Origin: Physocladia obscura
Taxonomy: Eukaryota; Chytridiomycota; Chytridiomycetes; Chytridiales; Chytriomycetaceae
Length of the DNA: 15,127 nucleotides
Assembly (NCBI GenBank): GCA_027596945.1
Contig: JADGJH010000708.1
Span: 1-15,127 of the forward strand
Direction: 5' to 3'
A program made the translations under genes and the position numbers. The notes below the pieces were generated by a model. That model was not told the origin of the DNA, made no database searches, and saw only the letters and a list, made by a program, of their open reading frames with translations. How positions within the stretch are numbered: the stretch's first letter is position 1; each line of letters starts with the position of its first letter. Positions 1-7,900 of the stretch are shown in pieces.

Positions 1-1082
1 TTTTTCACCCTTGAGTAAAGAATTTACTTGGACTAGCTTTCTTGACGATCAAAATTCGACCTTCAGAATCGTACCCCACTTCCACAGGCTTTTTGACGCC
101 ACTGTTTTCATTCTCGAAGCCTTGCAATTTGATAACAGCTTTTTTATTTTCCTGACAGAACAGGCTTCAGAAAGAAAAAGAAAAAAAAAAGAAGATAAAA
201 ATCAAAGGAAATTCAAAACCTGAATAATTGAAAGTTCTGCAGCTACTGAAGCCGAAATTTCAGTTTCTTCAAATTCATGATTCAAAGCACAACGGTTTGC
301 TTGACTTCCTTTGCCAATGACTTTCGAGCCCTGCGAAGAAAGCGTCTGTGAAACTGCCTTGTGGAAAAATTTTATGTAAAATATTGGAACACACTCCGTC
401 TATTCATTATTATTATTATTATTATTATTAAAACCTTTTTTGTTGCTGATGACATTGACGAATTGCTTATTCTAGTAGCAGAAATTGATCCTCGTGCCAC
501 AGAATTGGCAGGTTTTACTGGCGGTGCTTTTTCACTGGAAACTGATAATGCGTTTACAGATGATGACAATGACAAGATGTGAACCGGTTTTCTTTCAGGA
601 ACACAGCGGATAGGAGAATTTTTAACAGGAATTGCGCCGCGGGCCCAGGAGTCGATAATAGCTGGTTGAGGTTCTGTGAATGAAAACAGCCCAATTCAAC
701 TTTGGGAAATTTTCAGAAAAATGAAGAAGCATAAACCGTCGTCTGGATCCCATGTTTCAGCCAAAATTTCACCAGAATCTTTTTTGAAAAATTCCCACTT
801 TTTTTTTTTTTTGATGAAAAAAGTAAATTTTAAAAAAGAAAAATATACCTCGACAATTTTTAGAAAAGTATCTTTTGCGAACTGTACCGCATAGGGTAAT
901 ACTTGAGACTCAATATGTTTCTCAAATAAAACTTCTTGACCTCGTTGAACAATGGCGTCCACAATGGAGCACGCTAGATTTTCACCTTCCTCGGTGTCTA
1001 AAATCGTAAACCAGTCTGATGCGCTATCTTTTGCAACAGTCGGCGGTGATTGTATGACTGAGAGGGCAAATGTTGAAGCCAT
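1..1082 (-). CDS. C2orf81: C2orf81-like protein, five exons, probably 3'-partial at the window edge
   Basis: Exons, read on the minus strand: 1082-849, 797-737, 673-435, 357-220 and 151-28. The introns are 51, 63, 77 and 68 bp. The joined frame is open for about 265 residues. Exon 1 carries the segment EGENLACSIVDAIV and ends in KIVE. Exon 2 continues WEFFKKDSGE and ends DPDD. Exon 3 opens EPQPAIIDSWARGAIPV, and exon 5 has YDSEGRILIVKK. From memory, the vertebrate C2orf81 N-terminus has the same order: an EEGE helix, an ITEW block, an acidic DEEP and a DSWAQG box. That order is the basis for the call. The 3' end is open. A donor-like GTAAAT at 27-22 could lead to an exon outside the window, or the frame could simply end at a TGA at 7-5. 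The exon 4 acceptor is also uncertain, with in-frame alternatives. The family's function is poorly known; a link to cilia is inference only. It is divergent from the SETD4-like gene. Confidence 0.72.
406..430. repeat. (ATT)n microsatellite in intron 3 of the C2orf81-like gene
   Basis: Eight tandem ATT units plus one base. On the coding strand of the C2orf81-like gene they read as AAT repeats starting a few bases after the exon 3 donor at 434. The tract is intronic if the exon model is right, so length changes should be tolerated. Confidence 0.9.
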
Positions 1083-1116
1083 AATAGAGACTGACAATTT
1101 TTCTTTTTTTTTTTCA
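1083..1116. promoter_or_regulatory. 34-bp divergent spacer between two start codons
   Basis: The inferred ATG of the C2orf81-like gene (1082-1080, minus) and that of the SETD4-like gene (1117-1119, plus) lie head to head with only 34 bp between. The spacer is a T-run on the plus strand with no TATA or CCAAT box. Either the two genes share a bidirectional promoter, with transcripts overlapping at their 5' ends, or one gene has an upstream non-coding exon. The placement is seen; the promoter function is inferred. Confidence 0.5.
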
Positions 1117-2529
1117 ATGAAAGCTGTTTCTGAAAAAGCTGATCCCAAATGGAAGGAGTTCCGAGAATGGTTAAAGCGGGAAAATTGCTGCCCAAAGACT
1201 CCACTAACTCTCGCCGAGTCGTTGAGTTGTATTTTGTTTTTACCAAAGAACCCAATGAATCTATTTTTTTTAAATAGACCAATAACATTCCGCGGTCTCA
1301 TGGCGACAAAACTAATCTCAATTGGTTCACCCATAATATCAGTTGACGAAAAGTTCCTCATCACGATTGATAAAGTCGAGAGTTTCTTTTCATCCCGCTC
1401 GATCCGGGTCAAACCTCATCTAAACGAACAAACAGCTTTGGCGCTCTTTCTCGCAGTTCATCGACCAAACTCTTCTTCATTGTCGCATTACAGACAAGCA
1501 TTACAATTTACGACGACAATTTGGACCGAATACTTCAATATTCTTCCGATCGATTTCAATACTGTCGCAGCCAACTTTTCTAAAGAACTCCTCGAGCTAT
1601 TACCAGAGCATACACGCAACGTGCTCATACATAAACAGGTGTGCGCCTTCGAAAGAGACTTTGATTGCGCAAAATCAGCTGCCGAGAAAGTATTCACGCT
1701 TTGTCAGGACGATTTTCGATGGGCGTGGTATGCCGTAAACACGCGTTGTATCACACTGGACACGACAATTAAAGACGCTATGGTAAATCGAGCTGATTTA
1801 ATGAAACCGCGCCCAAAAAAATTGTCGAAAATGGCACTTGCCCCGTATCTAGATCTCCTCAACCATTCGCCTGACGCGGCTGTAACAGCCAACTTCAACC
1901 ACGAAAAGAACGCGTTCGAAATAATTGCACTTCAGCCTATTCCACGCGGGGTCGAGTGCTTTATTTCATATGGCGCGCATGACAATGCATTCTTACTTGT
2001 AGAATATGGGTTTGCTGTTGAAGATCCGCAAAAAAGAGATGGTGTGCATAATCCTTACGATCATGTTGTTATTGACAAGGAGATTTTCAGTCTCGAAATT
2101 CCAGGTGAAAAAGAAGGATTTCGGGAACGTGCAGTTGCAGAGTTGGAGGGAGCTGGCCTGTTTGGCAACTATTCTTTGTATTTTGGTCAAGAATCTTATC
2201 GAGTGATAAATGCACTCAGGTTGTACGCATGTATGACGCATCAAGATTTCAAAGGTCAAGTGAATATTTGGCGGCAAGTTTTTCAAGGCAAGCTGGACAT
2301 TGTCAGTGTTCAAAACGAATTTCTTGTTAAAAAGCTACTTTTCTCAATATGTGTCAAAGCTGCGCATGAAATTAGAAATAGACTAGTGACATTGAATGAA
2401 TGGAGCAAGAAATATGGTGAGCTTTCTAAAGATGGGGCTATACAAGCGTATTTCACAAAGCTCATTCTCGAAAGCGCGCTGAGTGTTTTGGAATGGAACC
2501 TTGAAAATGTCAAAGAGCCCGAATTCTGA
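1117..2529 (+). CDS. SETD4: SETD4-like SET-domain protein lysine methyltransferase
   Basis: The product is predicted to transfer methyl groups from S-adenosylmethionine to lysines on histones or other proteins. With one in-frame intron removed (1221-1277) it has 451 residues, close to animal SETD4 at about 440. Visible SET hallmarks are FRGLMA near residue 40, the block APYLDLLNHSPD with Asn-His-Ser at 230-232, and ISYGAHDNAFLLVEYGF with Tyr266 and Tyr278. The pairing of ALAPYLDLLNHSP with YGxHDN is typical of SETD4 rather than SETD3 or SETD6. The C-terminal 150 or so residues are helical, fitting the Rubisco-LSMT-type substrate-binding domain. The frame stays open upstream to 952, but that part is antisense to conserved codons of the neighbouring gene, so the ATG at 1117 is preferred. 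The N-terminal start and the intron are the least certain parts. Confidence 0.85.
   Translation: MKAVSEKADPKWKEFREWLKRENCCPKTPLTLAESLSCILFLPKNPMNLFFLNRPITFRGLMATKLISIGSPIISVDEKFLITIDKVESFFSSRSIRVKPHLNEQTALALFLAVHRPNSSSLSHYRQALQFTTTIWTEYFNILPIDFNTVAANFSKELLELLPEHTRNVLIHKQVCAFERDFDCAKSAAEKVFTLCQDDFRWAWYAVNTRCITLDTTIKDAMVNRADLMKPRPKKLSKMALAPYLDLLNHSPDAAVTANFNHEKNAFEIIALQPIPRGVECFISYGAHDNAFLLVEYGFAVEDPQKRDGVHNPYDHVVIDKEIFSLEIPGEKEGFRERAVAELEGAGLFGNYSLYFGQESYRVINALRLYACMTHQDFKGQVNIWRQVFQGKLDIVSVQNEFLVKKLLFSICVKAAHEIRNRLVTLNEWSKKYGELSKDGAIQAYFTKLILESALSVLEWNLENVKEPEF
1221..1277 (+). other. Probable 57-bp in-frame intron in the SETD4-like gene
   Basis: The segment runs from a GTTGAG donor to an acceptor ending TTTAAATAG. 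It is 57 bp, a multiple of three, and has no stop in frame, so it also reads as 19 codons. Removal joins LAES directly to PITFRGLMA. That gives the spacing between the EWL helix and the RGL motif expected for SETD4. The stretch it would encode is hydrophobic and Asn/Phe-rich, unlike the flanks. The donor is weak. Confidence 0.6.
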
Positions 2530-3650
2530 AGAAAAAAAAAATGAAATACAATTGGCAATAATTTAATAATCGTTAAATGAAGTATTTCAAACAGACTTGC
2601 AAGCAAAACAGCCCTATAACCAACTCAACTCCTCTTTGCAGAATTTGTCAAAATTTGTGGATTCAATCATCGCTAGAATTGGTGGCAAGCCAAATTCTCA
2701 AATCAGCACTGTCAAGCGGTGTTGGGTATTTGACATTCAAGCTGAATATGGATGCACAATTTATTCATTAGGGAATTTATAATGGAATAGATCTTTCTTT
2801 TCAAAGATCATCCATCTTTAAAACACTATAAGTGAAATTAGGGATATGTGAGTAAAATAGGAATATGAGATGAGCGAAGAAAGGCAAGTTTAGATTTTTC
2901 ATTATGTTATGTGGAATTTTCTTTGTCGAATAGAATATTGCCCTAAAAGTAAATTGCTCATACTCTTTAACGCTAAATTAGTGAAAATCCAGGCGTAAAC
3001 TTTAACACGCGTCATCCTTGGCAAGGCCAATATCTGAAAAACTTAATTTTGAAGGAATTTGCAACGTTTGCAATAATTCTGTGAGTAACCAATAAACTTG
3101 CCATAATTGCAATTTAAATAACTGGAATTGGCTAATATTACGCCAAATTTTCATTACCTTTTTTGGTAATCGTATCAGTGGCTTCTGGCTGTACTGTACA
3201 GGTGGAAAATAATAGGATATTCTTTTTGGTTTGTCGATGAGAAGAAACTCAAACTTTCCGAGCTGGTGTTGCCAAGCTAATACCCATTTTAAATCATCAA
3301 ATAAAGTGGATTAAAGCTGACTTGTCGGTGTAAGATTAGTTGTGATGTTCAGAATTGGATTTTTGAGATGTTAATTGTTAAAAACGTGGACATCCGCCTG
3401 TTGTGTCAGTGGTTGTTTTTGATTCAGGTGCGATAAGACACCTAAAAATGCTAGTTCCTTGATTCCATCTATCCACTTTCGCTACTGGCAAAATATTGCT
3501 ATTTTTCTTTAATTTTTGCAAGTTTTCTTTTCATGAATGAATCAGATAACAACTGATTGCGCAAGAGTGTCGCAATTATTCGCCATACCAACCAATTACC
3601 CAGACACTACAAAAGCCACAGAAGTTAAAAAACTGTTTCAAATCTAAGAA
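2530..3650. other. AT-rich intergenic region, no gene recognised
   Basis: These 1.1 kb separate the SETD4-like stop from the dioxygenase start. All frames are broken; the longest open stretches, about 60 codons near 2577-2782, show no family motif and no splice partners I could find. I saw no tRNA, snRNA or snoRNA signature and no transposon ends. The region should hold the 3' UTR of the SETD4-like gene, with only degenerate AATAAT signals near 2558-2570, and the promoter of the dioxygenase. A 7-bp perfect hairpin (2790-2796 with 2803-2809) is too short to call. Confidence 0.6.
3592..3596 (+). promoter_or_regulatory. CCAAT box candidate upstream of the dioxygenase gene
   Basis: A CCAAT pentamer on the coding strand lies 54 bp before the ATG at 3651; another is at 3089-3093. 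CCAAT boxes bind the HAP/NF-Y complex in fungi. A five-base match is weak evidence and the distance to the transcription start is unknown. Confidence 0.25.
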
Positions 3651-4923
3651 ATGTCACCAATTGAAGTTCAAGAACTTGCCTCCGGTGTTACCGCTGTCTC
3701 CTTAAAGGAAAATGTTTTGAGAGTTCAACCGTTGCAAAGAAATCACTTTCTGGATACGTTATATAAATACTCAAAAGTTCAGCCGCACATTGGAACTGAG
3801 TTTGAGAAAGGGTGAATTTATCACCTTTATTATTTTTTTTTAAAATACTGACAATGACATCGACAACAGAATTCAAATCCGAGATATTTTAAATTCTCCA
3901 GATTCGGAAAAGCTTCTGCTTGATCTTGCTGTTCTTATTGCGGAACGCAATGTAGTGTTTTTGCGCGATCAGGATGTTACTTTTCAAGAGCAGAAGCAGT
4001 TTGTTGATCGTCTTGGACGCGCTGCGGGGAAGCCAGCCACTTCTGGTCTCCATACTCACCCAATCACTGACCAAAGCTCCGAATTTGGTGAAAAGGCGTT
4101 TGTCATTTCGTCTGAACTTAACAAGAAATTTGAAAGTGCCTATGGATCTGGTGGCACATACGGAACTAAATCTGAGCTGCATGCATGGCAGTGGCATTCC
4201 GAGTGAGTAAAATTGTAGTCTATGTATTCAAACTGATCTTTTTTTTGCAGCGTAACGTTCGAGCCAATTCCATCTGACTATGCCGCTCTCAAGATCCGCG
4301 AAGCACCGGCGGAAGGTGGTGATACACTGTGGGCCAGTGCTTATGAAGTGTACGATCGTCTGTCTCCCGCATTCCAAAAATTTCTCGAGGGTCTCACCGC
4401 TACTCACGTTGGTGAAGGATTCTTGAACCTCCAACGGGCTGGAATTGCGACCATTAATCCAGGACCGCGTGGTGCCCCGGAAGATGTTGGCACCAATTTG
4501 ACAGCTGTTCACCCAGTGATTCGCACAAACCCAGTCACAGGGTGGAAAGGCGTATTTGCCAACAAAATATTCACAAAACGCATCAACGAGTTGTCGAAAG
4601 ACGAAAGCGACTTTGTGCTTGAGCATTTGTTCCAACTTGCCACGTTGAACCACGACCTTCATGTGCGCTTCCGATGGAACAAAAACGATGTTGCTGTGTG
4701 GGATAATCGGTCATCATTCCACGCGGCAACGGCAGACTTTGATGCGGAGGTGTACACGCGTCTTGGAGAGCGTGCTGCATCTTTGGGAGAGAGACCATAT
4801 TTTGATGCAAACAGCAAATCTCGGAGAGAAGCTCTTGGAATTGCTCCTCCTGTTGCCAGGCGTGCGCACTTGGCAGCACTTGCAGCGGCAGTGACAGGCA
4901 GCAAGAGTGAAGAACAAAAGTGA
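3651..4923 (+). CDS. TauD/TfdA-family Fe(II)/2-oxoglutarate-dependent dioxygenase (Jlp1-like sulfonate dioxygenase)
   Basis: Exons are 3651-3811, 3870-4202 and 4251-4923, with introns of 58 and 48 bp; the joined frame gives 388 residues. Members of this family oxidise taurine or other sulfonates with 2-oxoglutarate and O2, releasing sulfite for sulfur nutrition. Others act on 2,4-D-like or other substrates, so the substrate here is not proven. Visible signatures are HIGTEFEKG near residue 48, the block ERNVVFLRDQDVT, and GKPATSGLHTHP. The iron-binding facial triad is WHSD (His163, Asp165) and the distal His322 in DNRSSFHAATADF. Arg339 in LGERAASLGERP is the likely 2-oxoglutarate-binding residue. 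These details resemble fungal Jlp1/TauD proteins, and yeast Jlp1 is of similar length. The second intron splits the Asp165 codon (GA|C). There is no signal peptide, so a cytosolic enzyme is expected. Raptor follows on the same strand after 41 bp. Confidence 0.93.
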
Positions 4924-4964
4924 AGTTGAATAAAGGTTGTCTAGTTTAAAATTGATAAAAAAAA
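4924..4964 (+). terminator. 41-bp spacer with poly(A) signal between the dioxygenase and Raptor genes
   Basis: A canonical AATAAA lies at 4929-4934, just six bases after the dioxygenase stop codon. Cleavage would normally occur 10-30 bases downstream, that is, close to or inside the 5' end of the Raptor coding sequence. In-frame stops upstream of the Raptor ATG (for example TGA at 4953-4955) prevent a simple N-terminal extension of Raptor into this spacer. Confidence 0.6.
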
Positions 4965-7900
4965 ATGTTCTTGGTGGACCGACGGCACGAAGCGTGTGGC
5001 GTGCCTTTACACTCATACTTTGACGACAAGACGCAGGATTGGCGCATGCGCGAACGACTCAAGACAGTGTCAGTGGCGCTGGTACTATGTCTCAACATCG
5101 GAATCGACCCACCGGATTTGCTCAAAACAAGTCCTTGCGCGAAGCTCGAGTGCTGGGTCGACCCGCTGTCACTGCCTCCGCAGAAGGCCCTGGAAGCGAT
5201 TGGAAAGAATTTACAGCAGCAGTACGAGGGTATCGCAATACCCGAGCCCCAATACTCAATCTCAATACTCAATCCCAATACTCAATCTCCAATACTCAAT
5301 CTAACCTTCATTTAAAGTCTGGCAGCCGCGCTCTCGCTACAAGCAACTTCTTGATCCTTCCGTCGACGAAACTAAAAAAACCTGCTTATCGCTGCGCAGA
5401 AACGCAAAAGACGAACGCATTCTTTTCCACTACAATGGCCATGGTGTTCCCAAACCGACACGCGGTGGCGAGATATGGGTCTTCAATAAATCTTACACCC
5501 AATATCTACCCTGTTCTATTTATGATATTCAATCATGGCTTGGTTCTCCCTGTATCTATGTTTTCGACTGGTACGCGCCCTTTTGTTTTTCTTTTGAATT
5601 TTCGAGACACCCAACCATTCTACTTCTGTTTTTACAGTTCGAACGCGGGAAATATTTTACTTGCTTTCGATCGCTTTGCGGACCAGCGCGACGAAGAAGC
5701 CTCAAAAATTCCTGAAAATGAAGATATTCCATATGTTTCGATGAAGGAGTGTATTTTGTTAGTTGCGTGTGGCCCTAACGACACTCTTCCCATGAATCCC
5801 GATTTACCAGCAGACTTATTTACTTGCTGCCTGACTACTCCTATCGAAATTGCTTTGCGTTGGTTCGTGTCTCAGAATCCATTGCTTCAAAATATCAACG
5901 CAGACATGATCATGAAGATACCAGGTCAGCTTAACGACAGGCGCACTCCTCTAGGAGAATTGAACTGGATTTTTACCGCTATTACTGATACAATCGCTTG
6001 GAATATGTTACCACATGATCTTTTCAAAAAGTTGTTTCGGCAAGATCTCATGGTTGCCGCTTTGTTTCGAAATTTTCTTCTAGCCGAACGTATTATGCGG
6101 TTTTATAATTGTACACCGCAATCTTCTCCAGTTCTTCCAAGCACTCATCAGCATCCTCTTTGGCTGTCTTGGGATCTGGCAGCTGAAATGAGTCTTTACC
6201 AACTTCCTGATTTGCTGAAAAATCCCAGTGCACAATATCAGCACAGTTCGTTTTTTTCAGAACAATTGACTGCTTTTGAAGTTTGGCTTTCGAAAGGGCC
6301 AATTGCAAAAAGCCACCCCGAGCAGCTTCCTGTTGTTCTTCAAGTTTTGTTGTCCCAAGTTCATCGTCTCCGTGCCCTTATGTTATTGAGTCGATTCTTA
6401 GATTTAGGGCCTTGGTCTGTGAAGCTGGCTTTATCAGTTGGAATCTTTCCATACGTTTTAAAATTATTGCAAAGTCCTGCAGCCGAACTGAAACCAGTTT
6501 TGGTGTTTATCTGGGCCAAAATACTTGCTCTGGATAATACCTGCCAGAATGACTTGCTGAAAGACAATGGCTTTACATACTTCATCAACATTCTCACTTC
6601 AGTCAACAATCCCGTTATTCCAAACATGTCCGAACATAGAGCAATGTGTGCTTTCATTTTATCAGTATTTTGCCACAATTTTCGGTTTGCCCAGGAGGCT
6701 TGCTTGAAAAATGACTTGCTTATGACACTTTCTCTTCACTTGAACGATGGAGATTCACTTCTTCGACAATGGACAAGTATATGTATTTCTAAATTGATTG
6801 AAAATTACCCACAAGCGCGTGAACTTTGTCTTAAAGAAGCTTTACATGAGCGGCTTCTTGCACTACTATCTGACACAAATTCCGAAGTTCGTTCGGCTGC
6901 TATTTTAGCCGTAAGTAGTCTTATTCAGGATGTCAAAAATGACCTACCAAGAAATAATACAACGGTTGATAATTGCATTTGCCATGTTATTATTCATGGC
7001 CTTGCCGATGCATCGCCAATTGTACGTAAAGAACTGGTTATATTACTGTCACGCGCTGTTAACATTAATATGGATCGCGTGCTTGCTGCGGCAGCAGAAA
7101 CAATAGCCGAAGACCGACAAAATTCAGCAAATGCAATCCTTGTAAATCTTGACACCATGACAGTGCCTTCTTCAAATGAACATGGTATTTTCACCAGTAT
7201 CTACAAATCTCTCCTAGCATTATCTGTCGACGCATTTCCACTGGTTGCAGCTCTTGCTTCCCATGTTATTGACAAGATCCACACGACCTTAATTCTGACT
7301 AACAAAGTGAAATTTATTTCAGCTTTTCCATCGACAGCATCACCCACGCCGCCACAACTAGCTCTTGCAGCTGCAAAACGCACAAGCACATCATCTACAA
7401 TTTCGGCGATAAGTCACATTAGCAATAGCAGCAACAACAGCATTAACAGCAATAACAACGTTGTTCCAGTACCAATAGCTTCCAGCACATCCATGATTGG
7501 TAACGCGCAGCAGCAACACTACCAGTTTATACGTCGCACCGGCACACCTAGTTCGACTGAACTTGCTGGGTCCTTTGGGGCTGGTGGCGGTGGTGGAGCT
7601 GGCGGGAGTTTGTATTCTTCATCGCCAGCGTCATCGAACATCATGAAGCGCACGTCTTCGTTTGTGAATCCGTTCAAGAGTTTGCAAGGTCTTGCATCGT
7701 TGGTGACTTTTCCGGTTGTTAACGTGAATCTTGGCGGCGGTGGCAGTGGTGGTGGTGGTTCTGAAAAGAACGGCGATGGATCTGCAGGTGAAGACGGTGC
7801 GATTGAAGGATTTATAACTGGTTTTGCTATGGATGGAAGACTGGCTAGATTCGAAAACGAGCGAATTGAGGCTGGAGTTAGTTATGGTAGTAGTGGTGGT

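Noticed and set aside
2577..2782. Two overlapping 61-64 codon frames after the SETD4-like gene
   Set aside because: No recognisable motif, no splice partners, and AT-rich surroundings with stops in all frames; most likely 3' UTR and spacer.
2790..2809. Perfect 7-bp stem, 6-base loop hairpin
   Set aside because: Too short and AT-rich to separate from chance in a 1.1-kb AT-rich stretch. It lies over 250 bp beyond the stop codon and has no partner signal.
7305..7321. Possible intron GTGAAATTTATTTCAG inside Raptor exon 3
   Set aside because: Sixteen bases is too short for a spliceosomal intron, and removing it would break the frame that continues for hundreds of codons.
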